Shown here piece after piece: positions 26,278-35,137 of a DNA stretch of 64,000 nucleotides (its first letter is position 1; every line of letters begins with the position of its first letter). The position numbers were made by a program, and so were the translations under genes. This stretch comes from Knoellia sp031844405 (GTDB lineage: Bacteria; Actinomycetota; Actinomycetes; Actinomycetales; Dermatophilaceae): NCBI GenBank assembly GCA_031844405.1, contig JAUZVC010000002.1, forward strand, positions 1-64,000, read 5' to 3'. The notes below the pieces were generated by a model. It worked only from the letters and a program-made list of their open reading frames with translations, was not told the origin of the DNA and did no database searches.

Positions 26278-27099
26278 ATGCGGACGTCGAGCGCCCACGT
26301 CCTCCTCACGGGGGCCACCGGCACGATCGGCGCTGCCCTCGCCCGTCAGCTGGCCGAGCGCGGAGCTCGGGTCAGCCTCGTGGCGCGCACCCCGGCCGCG
26401 CTCGACTCGTTGGCCGGGACGACAGGGGGCAGGGCCTTCACCGCCGACCTCTGCGACCCGGAGCGCCTGCACGGCCTCGTCGAGGAGGTCGAGATCCAAG
26501 AGGGGCCGGTCGACATCCTCGTCAACAACGCCGGGGTCGAGACCAGCGCCCGTCTGGCCGACCTCTCCGCCGAGCAGCTGCGCACCACGCTCGACCTCAA
26601 CCTCACCGCACCCCTCGAGCTCTGTCGCCAGGTGCTTCCCGGCATGCTCGACCGCGGCCGTGGGCACCTCGTCAACATCTCGTCGCTGGCCGGGGTGGCG
26701 ACGTTCCCCGGGCTCGCCGCGTACGGCGCGAGCAAGGCGGGGCTGACCCACGGGACGTCGGGCCTGCGAGCCGACCTGCGCGGGACTCCGGTCCGGACGC
26801 TCGCGGTCGAGATCGGGCCCGTCGCCTCCGAGATGATGGAGCGGATCAACCGCCACGGCCCCAGCGCCGAGTCGTTCCGCAGGGTGCTGCGCGCCCGGCT
26901 CCTCACGCTGCTCGACCCGGACGACGTCGCCCGCGCGGTCGTGAACGCGATCGAGCAGGGCCGTCCCCACCTCCGTCTGCCGCGCCGAGCCGCGCCGTTG
27001 GCCGCGGTGACCGGCGCCCCGAGGGCGATCGCCAGGGTGGCGCTGTCCGGCATACCGACGTCGTCGTCGCGCCACGAGCGCATCGGGAGCGGGACGTGA
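26278..27099 (+). CDS. Short-chain dehydrogenase/reductase
   Basis: A 273-residue classical SDR. TGATGTIGAALAR binds the cofactor, LVNNAGVETSA is the NNAG motif, and NISSLAGVATFPGLAAYGASK holds Ser, Tyr and Lys. The C-terminal part, with RVALSGIP, is similar to the fatty-acyl/keto-reductase-type SDRs of actinobacteria. The stop overlaps the next gene (GTGA at 27096), indicating coupling. ATG 26278 is chosen; no ribosome site is visible, so a leaderless mRNA is possible. Confidence 0.87.
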   Translation: MRTSSAHVLLTGATGTIGAALARQLAERGARVSLVARTPAALDSLAGTTGGRAFTADLCDPERLHGLVEEVEIQEGPVDILVNNAGVETSARLADLSAEQLRTTLDLNLTAPLELCRQVLPGMLDRGRGHLVNISSLAGVATFPGLAAYGASKAGLTHGTSGLRADLRGTPVRTLAVEIGPVASEMMERINRHGPSAESFRRVLRARLLTLLDPDDVARAVVNAIEQGRPHLRLPRRAAPLAAVTGAPRAIARVALSGIPTSSSRHERIGSGT

Positions 27100-27884
27100 C
27101 CCGCCGTCGCACGCCCATCCGCCGCAAGATCGCCGTCGCGACCTGGCGGCCCTCTCGTGACGGGCGGATCTACGCCCGCATGGAGGTCGACGCCACGGCC
27201 TCGCTCGCCTACCTGGAGCGCGTGCGCGCCGAGACGGGCGAACGGGTGACCATCACGCACGTCGTCGGCGCGGCGCTCGGCCGAGCGCTCCGGGAGGTGC
27301 CGGAGGTGCGGGCCCGCGTCGTCCTCGGTCGCCTGGTCGAGGTCGACACCTGCGACGTGGGCTTCGCGGTCGACATCGAGCAGGGGTCCGACCTCGCCCC
27401 GGTCAAGGTGCTCGGGGTCGACCGGCTGACCCCTCTCGAGGTCGCCCGCCGTGTGGACGAGGGCGCCACGCGGCTCCGCGCCCGCGAGGACCTCGCCTAC
27501 CGCCGCAGCTCGGAGGTCGTGCGCCTCACACCGACGTGGCTCATGCGTCCGGCCCTCTCGCTCGCGAGCCTCGTCGCGGGAGGGCTGGGACGCTCTGCGC
27601 TCGGACAGCCCGGCTTCCCCCTCGGCACGGCCTTCGTGTCCAACGTCGGGTCACTCGGCCTCGACGAGGCGTTCCTCGCCCCGCTGCCCTTCGCGCGCAC
27701 CCCCGTCTACCTCGCCGTGGGTGCAGTCCAGCCGAGGCCCGTGGCCGTCGGCGACGAAGTCGTCGTGCGTCCCGTCCTCGTGCTCGTCGCGACGGCGGAC
27801 CACCGCGTCGTCGACGGGGCGCACGCGGGGCGCCTGGCGGGCATCGTGCGCGATCTCCTGCTGGACCCCGAGCGCCTGGGCTGA
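27096..27884 (+). CDS. Stand-alone 2-oxoacid-dehydrogenase-type acyltransferase (E2 catalytic) domain
   Basis: A 262-residue protein equivalent only to the catalytic domain of E2 acyltransferases. RRKIAVATW at the N-terminus, FVSNVGSLGLDEAF, and the C-terminal active-site motif DHRVVDG are all seen. No lipoyl domain, hinge or E1/E3-binding domain is present. Family knowledge: CAT-like trimer folds using the motif His. It could act as a free acyltransferase on CoA thioesters, possibly with the preceding ALDH and SDR. It is convergent with larC, 11 bp apart. The role is not known. Confidence 0.8.
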   Translation: MTRRRTPIRRKIAVATWRPSRDGRIYARMEVDATASLAYLERVRAETGERVTITHVVGAALGRALREVPEVRARVVLGRLVEVDTCDVGFAVDIEQGSDLAPVKVLGVDRLTPLEVARRVDEGATRLRAREDLAYRRSSEVVRLTPTWLMRPALSLASLVAGGLGRSALGQPGFPLGTAFVSNVGSLGLDEAFLAPLPFARTPVYLAVGAVQPRPVAVGDEVVVRPVLVLVATADHRVVDGAHAGRLAGIVRDLLLDPERLG

Positions 27885-27895
27885 GCCGCCCGTCC

Positions 27896-29146
27896 TCAGT
27901 CCTGCCCGCGGCGGTCCGCAGCCGGGTACCGCAGGGCCTGCGCGACGGCGTTGGTCTCGCCGAGGACGACCCGAGCCGGTATGCCGTCCGCCCTGGCTGC
28001 CGCTCGCACGTCCTCGAACTCGGGGGTCGCGTGGAGGATGCGGCCGTCGGGTGAGTGCGAGATCTTGACCCTGACCTCGTGCCCCCTGACGAGAACCGTC
28101 TCCCAGGACCGGCCGAGGGCGAACCGCTCGACGGGGTGCTCGCGGACGCCGAGGGTGGTCGTGTGCTCGAGGACGGTGTCGCGCAGGGCCGCGCGGAGAT
28201 CTGCGGTGCACAGCACCGACAGGGTGTGGGCGGGGCGCCCCTTCTTCATGAGGATCGGCGTGAGCCAGGCGTCGGCGGCGCCCCCGTCGAGGAGTGCCTC
28301 GAGGACGCCGGGCCACAGCCGCGGGTCGAGGTCGTCGACGTTGGCCTCGAGGACCCAGAGCTCCTTGGCTGTCGGGGCGACCAGAGGTGCGGCAACGGCC
28401 GGCGCGTCGGACGGGTGCGCGTCGCCGACCGGCGTCCCGAGGACGACCCGCGTGATGTTGGCTCGGCCCTCGACGTCCTTGGTTCCGGCGCCCGTGCCGG
28501 AGGCGGTGACGCGCAGCCGCGGCAGCGGCTCGCACAGTCGCGCCAGCCCGCGGACGAGCGCCATGCCGGTGGGCGTCGCGAGCTCGCCCTCGCCGACGGC
28601 GGCGACGTCCCAGCCCTTGGCGAGCTCGAGCGTTGCGGGCGCGGGGACGCCGACGAGGCCGTGGCTCGTGCGCGCGGTGCCGGACCCGAGCGCGACCGGG
28701 CCGGCGCTCACCGTCGTCACGGCGAGCAGGTGGAGGGCAGCCGCGACGCCCACGACGTCAGCGACGGAGTCCCACGCGCCGACCTCGTGGAAGTGGACCT
28801 CGTCCACGGCGTTACCGTGGACGGCGGCCTCTGCCTCGGCCAGCGCCGTGAACACACGGATCGCGCTGTCCCGCACCGGTTCCGGGATGGCCGCTCTGAC
28901 GATGCGCTCGCGGATGTCGGACCACTGCCGGTGCGGCTGGTCGGCGACGAGCACCTCGACGTCGAGCTTCGCCGCGCGCAGCCCGGCCCGCGTCACCTCG
29001 GTGACCGACAGCCGCACGGTGCCCGGCAGCACCGCGTCGACGACGTGCTGCACCTCGTCGAGCGGCGCTCCGGCGTCGACGAGCGCGCCGAGCAGCATGT
29101 CCCCGGCGACGCCGGCCCCGGCGTCGATCCAGAGGTGGGTGGTCAT
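27896..29146 (-). CDS. larC: Nickel-pincer cofactor biosynthesis protein LarC (CTP-dependent nickel insertion)
   Basis: A 416-residue protein, full length in one frame, unlike lactobacilli where larC is read through a programmed frameshift. N-terminal WIDAGAGVAGDMLLGALVDAG, EVHFHEVGAWDSVADVVG and PTGMALVRG are family blocks. The C-terminal ferredoxin-like half contains LEANVDDLDPRLW and MKKGRPAHTLSVLC. Family reaction: inserts Ni into the dithio-nicotinate pincer made by LarB and LarE, using CTP. ATG 29146 overlaps the gluconokinase stop (ATGA), which physically couples cofactor synthesis to gluconate metabolism. Confidence 0.94.
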   Translation of the reverse strand: MTTHLWIDAGAGVAGDMLLGALVDAGAPLDEVQHVVDAVLPGTVRLSVTEVTRAGLRAAKLDVEVLVADQPHRQWSDIRERIVRAAIPEPVRDSAIRVFTALAEAEAAVHGNAVDEVHFHEVGAWDSVADVVGVAAALHLLAVTTVSAGPVALGSGTARTSHGLVGVPAPATLELAKGWDVAAVGEGELATPTGMALVRGLARLCEPLPRLRVTASGTGAGTKDVEGRANITRVVLGTPVGDAHPSDAPAVAAPLVAPTAKELWVLEANVDDLDPRLWPGVLEALLDGGAADAWLTPILMKKGRPAHTLSVLCTADLRAALRDTVLEHTTTLGVREHPVERFALGRSWETVLVRGHEVRVKISHSPDGRILHATPEFEDVRAAARADGIPARVVLGETNAVAQALRYPAADRRGQD

Positions 29147-30684
29147 CCGTGCACGGTAGTGGCAGGCACCCGGTCCTCGTCGAAGAGATCGCGCACCGCG
29201 GCATACGAGTCGAGGAGGGCCGGGATGCGCTGCCGCGCCCGCGCGTATGCCGTCCGGTCACCCTCCGGGACGACGACCGGGTCGCCCGCGTCGCGCAGGC
29301 CGGGTGCGAGGAGGTCGAGGCCCTGCCGCAGCGAGGCAGCCCGTCCGACGGCGACGAGGCCGAGCGCCGCCGCGCCGAGGGCCGAGCCCTCGGCGCCGGC
29401 GGTGACGGTGACGGGGTGGCCGAGGACGCCTGCGGTGACCTCGCGCCAGACGCGCGAGCGGAAGACGCCACCGGTGGCTCGCACCGAGCGCACCGGGCTG
29501 ATGGCGTCGAGCCCGTCGACGATGGTCCAGAGCTGGAGCGCGACACCCTCGACGACGGCGCGGACGAGATGGCCGCGGGTGTGGGAGTGGCGCAGCCCGA
29601 GGGCGGCGCCGGAGATCGTCGGGTCCCAGAGCGGGGCGCGCTCGGCGAGGAGGTAGGGGAGCATGACGAGCCCGTCGCTGCCCGCGGGCACCGTGGCGGC
29701 AAGCTCGAGGAGGGCGGCGTCGTCGCCATCGTGGCCGAGGAGCTCGCGGGCCCAGCGGATCGCGATGCCGCCGTTGCTCACGGCGCCGCCGACGACCCAG
29801 GCGTCGTCGGTGAGCGCATAGGTGAAGAGCCGCCCGCGCGGGTCCGTGACGGGCTCGGGGACGACCATCCGGGCCGCGCCGCTCGTGCCGACCGACAGTC
29901 CGACGACCCCGGGGTCGAGGGCGCCGGTGCCGAGGTTGCCGAGCGGTCCGTCGGCCGCGCCGACGACGACCGGCAGGGCGGGGGCGAGGCCCAGCCTGGC
30001 CGCCACGGCCTTGTTGAGCCCGAGGACCGCGGTCGTGGGCAGGACGGGAGGCAGCTGGTCCTCGCGGATGCCGGCCAGCTCGACCGCCCGTGGGTTCCAC
30101 GTGCGGGTCCGCACGTCGAGCAGGCCGGTGCCGGAGGCACTGGACAGCTCGGTGACCGACGTGCCGGTGAGCGACTGCAGGACGTAGTCCTTGAGCCCCA
30201 CCCAGGCCCGCACCCTCGCGGCGAGCACCGGCTCGTGGCGGGTGAACCACAGAAGCTTGGTGAGCGGGCTCATCGGGTGGATGGGCGTGCCCGAGACGGA
30301 GTGAAGGGCTGCGGCCTCGTCGGAGGCACGGAGCTCGGCTGCCTCGGCCACGGCCCGCGAGTCCGCCCAGGTGACGATGGGGGTGACCGGGCGGAGGTGG
30401 TCGTCCACGCCGATGAGCCCGTGCATCGCGGTGCTCACCGAGATGCCGACGATCCGGGCTCCGCGCGAGGCGGTGACGACCTCGGCGAGCGCGCCCATGA
30501 CCGCGGCGACGACCGTCTCCGGGTCCTGCACCTGCCACCCGGGGTTCGGGGCGAGCAGCGGGTACTCGCGCACCACCGTGTGCCGCCAGCCGGAGCCGAG
30601 CCCGAAGGCGACGGCCTTGGTCCCCGTCGTGCCGACGTCGAGGCCGATGACGACCTCGGCCGGGGGATAGGGACTCGCCGACAT
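29143..30684 (-). CDS. gntK: FGGY-family gluconokinase
   Basis: A 513-residue sugar kinase. The N-terminal phosphate-1 loop VIGLDVGTTGTKAVAFG is followed by STAMHGLIGVD, TWADSRA, VGLKDYV and TSGAAR. The C-terminal ATP half has LPYLLAERAPLWD and ATGGVFRS. Family members with MHGL and WADSRA are gluconokinases (GntK of Bacillus type) or relatives such as xylulokinase. Gluconate is favoured because 6-phosphogluconate dehydrogenase is 2 bp upstream. ATG 30684 follows an AGG-rich site. It feeds the pentose phosphate pathway. Confidence 0.85.
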   Translation of the reverse strand: MSASPYPPAEVVIGLDVGTTGTKAVAFGLGSGWRHTVVREYPLLAPNPGWQVQDPETVVAAVMGALAEVVTASRGARIVGISVSTAMHGLIGVDDHLRPVTPIVTWADSRAVAEAAELRASDEAAALHSVSGTPIHPMSPLTKLLWFTRHEPVLAARVRAWVGLKDYVLQSLTGTSVTELSSASGTGLLDVRTRTWNPRAVELAGIREDQLPPVLPTTAVLGLNKAVAARLGLAPALPVVVGAADGPLGNLGTGALDPGVVGLSVGTSGAARMVVPEPVTDPRGRLFTYALTDDAWVVGGAVSNGGIAIRWARELLGHDGDDAALLELAATVPAGSDGLVMLPYLLAERAPLWDPTISGAALGLRHSHTRGHLVRAVVEGVALQLWTIVDGLDAISPVRSVRATGGVFRSRVWREVTAGVLGHPVTVTAGAEGSALGAAALGLVAVGRAASLRQGLDLLAPGLRDAGDPVVVPEGDRTAYARARQRIPALLDSYAAVRDLFDEDRVPATTVHG

Positions 30685-30686
30685 GG

Positions 30687-32165
30687 TCAGGACACCTGGA
30701 TCTCGGCGCCGCCCTGCGACCACGGCGTGTGGAACGCGCCGGGGCGGTCGGTGCGGCCGTAGGTGTGCGCGCCGAAGTTGTCGCGCAGGCCCTGGACGAG
30801 GGCGGCCGGCAGGCGCTCGGCCCGGACGGTGTCGTAGTAGGACAGTGCGCTCGCGAAGCCGGGGACGGGGACCCCGGCGGTCGTGGCGAGGCCGACGACG
30901 CGGCGCCAGCCGTCCTGCCGCTCGGCGAGGCCCGTGACGATGCTCGGCGCGACGAGGAGGGTGGCGAGCCCGCCGGCGGCGTACTCGTCGCTGATCTGGC
31001 TCAGCAGGCGCGCGCGGATGATGCAGCCGCCACGCCAGATGCGGGCGACGGTGGCGACGTCGACGTCCCAGCCGAACTCCTCGCTGGCGGCACGGATCTG
31101 CTCGAGGCCCTGGGCGTAGGCGACGACCTTGCTCGCCCAGAGGGCGTGGCGGACGTCCTCGACGAGGCGCTCCCGGTCGGTGTCGCCGAGACCGCCGAGG
31201 TCGCGGTCCGGACCCGCCAGCACGCCGCGGGAGGCGTCGCGGATGGCGGTGTCACCGGAGGCGGCCCGGGCGAAGACCGACTCGGCGATCGTCGAGACCG
31301 GCACGCCGAGCTCGAGCGCCGACTGCACGGTCCAGCGGCCCGTGCCTTTCTGCTCCGCGGCGTCGACGATGACCTCGACGAGCGACCGGCCCGTGTCGGG
31401 GTCGACGTGGTCGAGGACCTCGGCGGTGATCTCGACGAGGAAGGAGTCGAGCTCGCCGGTGTTCCACTCGCGGAAGACGTCGGCGACCTCGGCCGCGGTC
31501 AGGCCCGCGGCGGAGAGCACGTCGTAGGCCTCCGCGATGAACTGCATGTCGGCGTACTCGATGCCGTTGTGCACCATCTTGACGAAGTGCCCGGCGCCGT
31601 CCGTCCCCATCCAGGCGCAGCACGGCTCGCCGTCGACGCGCGCGGCGACCGACTCGAGGATCGGGCCGAGGGCGGCATACGACTCCTTCGAGCCTCCCGG
31701 CATGATCGACGGCCCGGTGAGGGCGCCGACCTCGCCACCGGAGATGCCCGTGCCGACGAAGTGGAGGCCGTGCTCGCGCAGCGCCGCCTCGCGGCGACGC
31801 GTGTCGGCGAAGTGGGCGTTGCCACCGTCGACGACGATGTCGCCCTCCTCGAGCAGCGGCACGAGGTCGTCGATGACGGCGTCGGTGCCGGCCCCGGCCT
31901 TGACCATGATGACGACGCGGCGGGGTCGCTCGAGCGAGGCGACGAACTCGGCGAGGGTCTCGGCACCGACGAAGGTGCCGTCGACGGCATACGACTCGAG
32001 GTGGGCGAGGGTGCGCGCGTGGGTGCGGTTGAAGACCGCGACGGTGTGACCGTGGCGCGCGAGGTTGCGGGCGAGGTTGCTGCCCATGACGGCGAGGCCG
32101 ACGACGCCGATCTGCGCGAGACCGGGCTCCGGTGCGGCGACGCCGGCGGAGGCGGGGGTGCTCAT
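30687..32165 (-). CDS. gnd: 6-phosphogluconate dehydrogenase, decarboxylating, NADP-type
   Basis: A 492-residue, long-form enzyme. VVGLAVMGSNLARNLARHG with NRTHART after the second strand is the NADP-binding pattern. GTGISGGEVGALTGPSIMPGG and FVKMVHNGIEYADMQ, which carries the catalytic Lys, are diagnostic. Reaction: 6-phosphogluconate + NADP to ribulose-5-P + CO2 + NADPH. It lies 3 bp after uidA and 2 bp before gntK, so it is part of the glucuronide operon, and is probably a pathway-dedicated Gnd. Confidence 0.95.
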   Translation of the reverse strand: MSTPASAGVAAPEPGLAQIGVVGLAVMGSNLARNLARHGHTVAVFNRTHARTLAHLESYAVDGTFVGAETLAEFVASLERPRRVVIMVKAGAGTDAVIDDLVPLLEEGDIVVDGGNAHFADTRRREAALREHGLHFVGTGISGGEVGALTGPSIMPGGSKESYAALGPILESVAARVDGEPCCAWMGTDGAGHFVKMVHNGIEYADMQFIAEAYDVLSAAGLTAAEVADVFREWNTGELDSFLVEITAEVLDHVDPDTGRSLVEVIVDAAEQKGTGRWTVQSALELGVPVSTIAESVFARAASGDTAIRDASRGVLAGPDRDLGGLGDTDRERLVEDVRHALWASKVVAYAQGLEQIRAASEEFGWDVDVATVARIWRGGCIIRARLLSQISDEYAAGGLATLLVAPSIVTGLAERQDGWRRVVGLATTAGVPVPGFASALSYYDTVRAERLPAALVQGLRDNFGAHTYGRTDRPGAFHTPWSQGGAEIQVS

Positions 32166-32168
32166 CGC

Positions 32169-33950
32169 TCAGGCCCCCTTGTGCCAGCGGCGGCGCAGCG
32201 CGAAGGCGGCCGACTTGGGGCGGCGGTCGCGGGTGAACGCGCCCTTCTTGTTGCCGTCGACCCGCATGATCCCCGACGTCGTGGCGAAGTCGGCGAAGTT
32301 CCACACGTGCTCGCCGACGACGGCGTCGATCGAGTCGAAGACGCGGTGGTTCATGTCCAGGTAGTCGACCTGGTACTCCTCGCTCCACGGCTGCGGCGTG
32401 AGCGAGTGGTTGCCCGACAGGGTGTCCGCGCCGTACTCGGTGATGACGATCGGCTTGCCCTCCGTCGCCCAGCCCTGGAGCTCCTCGGTCCACGCGATCT
32501 CCGCGCCGGCGAGGTCTCCGGTGTTGACGTACCAGCCGTAGTAGCGGTTGAGCATGAGGACGTCGGCGAACTGCGAGACGCGGCACTTCCCGTGCGGCGC
32601 GAGCATGACGTTGACGAAGCCGACCGGACGCGTCGGGTCGGCCTCACGGGCGACGTCGAAGAGCGGGCGGAAGTAGTCCTCGGCACCCTGCGTGTCCGAC
32701 TCGGGCTCGTTGGCGATCGACCAGAGGACGACGCTCGGGTGGTTCTTGTCACGGGCGACGAGCTCGCGGATCGCCTGAGCGTGCACCTCGCGCGAGGCGT
32801 CGTTGATCGTGTCGGGGGAGAAGGTCGTGTAGCCCTGCCCGCCGAAGATGCCGCCACCGAGGCCCATGTTGAGGCCGACCGCCGCCGTCTCGTCGATGAC
32901 GACGATGCCGTGCCGGTCGGCGTAGTCGAGGACGTCCTCGCTGTAGGGGTAGTGCGACGTGCGGAACGAGTTCGCGCCGACCCAGTCGAGCAGCTCGAAG
33001 TCGTTGACGAGGTGGGCGTTGCTGTGCGCCTTGCCGATGACGGGGTGGTCCTCGTGCATGCCGAACCCGGTGAAGTAGAAGGGCTCGCCGTTGATGAGGA
33101 ACTCGGTGCCCCGGACCTCGACGGTGCGGACGCCGACCTTCTGGTGGACCGAGTCCCGCACCTCGCCGGCGTCGTCGACGAGGCGGACCTCGAGGTCGTA
33201 GAGGTAGCCGTCACCGGGCGCCCAGAGGTGCACGTCGGGCACGTCGAGCGACCCGCTCGCGCCGGTCCCCTCCGCGACCTGCTCGCCCGAGGCGTCGCGG
33301 AGCACGACGGAGACGTCGAGGCCGTCGGCGTCGACCGCCTCGACGGCCCAGCCCACCGAGCCGGTCGACCCCGAGAAGCCGGTGACCACGGTGACGTCCT
33401 CGACGCGGGCCTGCGGCGTCGCGGAGAGCCACACCGAGCGGTGGATGCCGGCGTAGTTGAAGAAGTGGTGCCAGTAGACCTGGTGGGCGCCGCCCGGACG
33501 CTGCTCGATGACGCCCGGCGGGATGCTCTGGAAGGTCAGTGTGTTGTTGACGAGCGCGGTGACGAGCACCTCCTCGCCGGCGGTGACGAACTCGGTGATG
33601 TCGGCCTCGAACGGCGTGTAGCCGCCCTCGTGGCTCATCACCTCGTGCTCACCGACCCACACCGTCGCGCGGTGCGTCGCCGACTCGAAGTGCAGGACGA
33701 TGCGCTGCCCGTCCCAGCCGCGCGGCACGCGGACCGTGCGCTGGTACCAGATGTCGCCGAAGTAGTCGCGGATCTCCTGCTCGGCGGTGAGGTCGTTGAA
33801 GCTCGCGGGGACGGCCATGTCGCGCGCCTGGGTGAGCGGGACGGCATACCAACGCTTCTCGCGACCGACGGAGTCGGCGTCGAGACGGAAGGACCAGATC
33901 CCGTCGAGGTTCTTGCGTTCGCGGGTGGCGGTGTCCTGGGGTCGCAACAT
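32169..33950 (-). CDS. uidA: Beta-glucuronidase
   Basis: A 593-residue GH2 enzyme. The acid/base Glu415 lies in WSIANEPES and the nucleophile Glu505 in ITEYGAD, close to Glu413 and Glu504 of the E. coli enzyme. The glucuronate-recognition N-x-K motif is present as Asn567-Lys-Lys569. HYPYSEDVLDYADRHG and LNRYYGWY are also conserved. No signal peptide is seen, so glucuronides must be imported first, in line with the transporter at 39492. It is the first gene of uidA-gnd-gntK-larC. Divergent lacI and an operator-like site lie immediately upstream. Confidence 0.95.
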   Translation of the reverse strand: MLRPQDTATRERKNLDGIWSFRLDADSVGREKRWYAVPLTQARDMAVPASFNDLTAEQEIRDYFGDIWYQRTVRVPRGWDGQRIVLHFESATHRATVWVGEHEVMSHEGGYTPFEADITEFVTAGEEVLVTALVNNTLTFQSIPPGVIEQRPGGAHQVYWHHFFNYAGIHRSVWLSATPQARVEDVTVVTGFSGSTGSVGWAVEAVDADGLDVSVVLRDASGEQVAEGTGASGSLDVPDVHLWAPGDGYLYDLEVRLVDDAGEVRDSVHQKVGVRTVEVRGTEFLINGEPFYFTGFGMHEDHPVIGKAHSNAHLVNDFELLDWVGANSFRTSHYPYSEDVLDYADRHGIVVIDETAAVGLNMGLGGGIFGGQGYTTFSPDTINDASREVHAQAIRELVARDKNHPSVVLWSIANEPESDTQGAEDYFRPLFDVAREADPTRPVGFVNVMLAPHGKCRVSQFADVLMLNRYYGWYVNTGDLAGAEIAWTEELQGWATEGKPIVITEYGADTLSGNHSLTPQPWSEEYQVDYLDMNHRVFDSIDAVVGEHVWNFADFATTSGIMRVDGNKKGAFTRDRRPKSAAFALRRRWHKGA

Positions 33951-34027
33951 GGGGGGCCTCTCGTCTGCCGTGTGGGGCGGGGGTTTCCTGCGTCCATTGA
34001 GTCAGGACGGCCCCGCCGGCGACAGTG

Positions 34028-34047
34028 ATTGCCACCAGTTGCCACGG
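34028..34047. promoter_or_regulatory. Operator-like site A between uidA and lacI
   Basis: The minus-strand reading is CCGTGGCAACTGGTGGCAAT. Near-identical 20-mers occur at 36392-36411 and 39361-39380. It covers the -35 box (TTGCCA, 34029-34034) of lacI, which suggests autoregulation and joint control of divergent uidA. Confidence 0.7.
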
Positions 34048-34051
34048 TCCC

Positions 34052-34063
34052 TAGGTTGGGCGG
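34052..34063 (+). promoter_or_regulatory. Leaderless promoter of the LacI-family gene
   Basis: TTGCCA (34029-34034), a 17-bp spacer, TAGGTT (34052-34057) and then six bases to the ATG at 34064. The start codon therefore coincides with the expected +1. Confidence 0.7.
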
Positions 34064-35137
34064 ATGGAGCACCGGCCGACGATCTACGACGTGGCGAAGG
34101 CCGCGGGCGTCGCCGCCTCCACCGTGTCGCGGGCCTTCGCGCGGCCCGGCCGGGTCAACGCCGAGACGGCCGCGCGGATCTTCGAGACGGCCCGCGGGCT
34201 CGGCTACCGCAGTGCGGCACTGCCCGGCCTGACGACCTCGCGCACCCGCTCGCTCGCCCTCGTCGTCACCGACATCACGAACCCCTTCTATGCCGAGATC
34301 ATCCGCGGCGCCCACGAGGCGGCCGCCGACCTCGGCTACACGCTGCGGCTCTCGCACACCCAGGAGGACGCCGCGGTCGAGCGGGCCTGGATGGAGCACG
34401 AGCTGTCGACGGTCGAGGGCGTCGTCCTCGCGAGCTCGCGCATGTCGGACAGCACGATCCGCACCCTCGCCAAGCAGAAGCCCGTCGTCGTCCTCAACCG
34501 CCGCCTGCCCGAGGTCCCGTGCCTGCTCGTCGACAACGCGCGCGGGATGCGGCGGGCGCTCGAGCACCTCGGCGAGCTCGGCCACACGTCCGTGACCTAT
34601 GTCAGCGGACCCGAGTCGAGCTGGACCGACGGCGTCCGCTGGCAGGCGCTGCGCGAGGCGGGCTTCGAGCTCGACATGCGGATCCGCCGGGTCGGGCCGA
34701 CCCAGAAGCCGACGATCGACGCCGGGTTCGCGCGGGTCCGCGAGGTGCTGTCGCAGCCGACGACCGCGGTCATCGCCTACAACGACGTCCTCGCCATCGG
34801 CGTCGTCAAGGGCCTGCGCCGCGCCGGTCTCGTCGTCCCCGACGACGTGAGCGTCATCGGGTTCGACAACATCCTGCTCGCCGAGGTCCTCGAGCCCGAG
34901 CTGACGACGGTCGCCTCACCGCTGCGGCAGCAGGGTGAGACCGCCGTCCGCAACCTCGTCGCGATGGCCGGCGGTGCCCACACGTCACGCGAGCCGACAG
35001 TGATGCCGGTGAAGCTCGTCGTGCGACGCTCGACGGGTCAGCGCAACCGGAAGAGGACCTCGCCCGCGTTGGGCACGACGAAGGTCTCACCGTCCGCCTC
35101 GGCGGCTGCGAGGTCGATCGAGTCCAGGTCGACGTAG
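34064..35137 (+). CDS. LacI-family transcriptional regulator of the glucuronide genes
   Basis: A helix-turn-helix at residues 4-28 (TIYDVAKAAGVAASTVSRAF) and a periplasmic-binding-protein-like effector domain (VVTDITNPFYAEIIRGA, YVSGPESSW, FDNILLAEVLEPELTTV). This is GalR/LacI architecture. The frame continues about 33 codons beyond the usual end (near VVRRSTG) and overlaps the convergent larA by 100 bp, so the tail RNRKRTSPALG and beyond is probably non-functional extension. Three matching operator-like sites in the locus are its likely targets; the inducer is probably a uronate or aldonate. Confidence 0.88.
   Translation: MEHRPTIYDVAKAAGVAASTVSRAFARPGRVNAETAARIFETARGLGYRSAALPGLTTSRTRSLALVVTDITNPFYAEIIRGAHEAAADLGYTLRLSHTQEDAAVERAWMEHELSTVEGVVLASSRMSDSTIRTLAKQKPVVVLNRRLPEVPCLLVDNARGMRRALEHLGELGHTSVTYVSGPESSWTDGVRWQALREAGFELDMRIRRVGPTQKPTIDAGFARVREVLSQPTTAVIAYNDVLAIGVVKGLRRAGLVVPDDVSVIGFDNILLAEVLEPELTTVASPLRQQGETAVRNLVAMAGGAHTSREPTVMPVKLVVRRSTGQRNRKRTSPALGTTKVSPSASAAARSIESRST

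Noticed and set aside
27896..29146. Programmed frameshift in larC
   Set aside because: Unlike in lactobacilli, the LarC N- and C-terminal parts are in one continuous frame here.
30729..34028. 1099-codon plus-strand frame opposite gnd and uidA
   Set aside because: Low-complexity Val/Asp/Arg-rich translation without family features. Both antisense genes are unmistakable.
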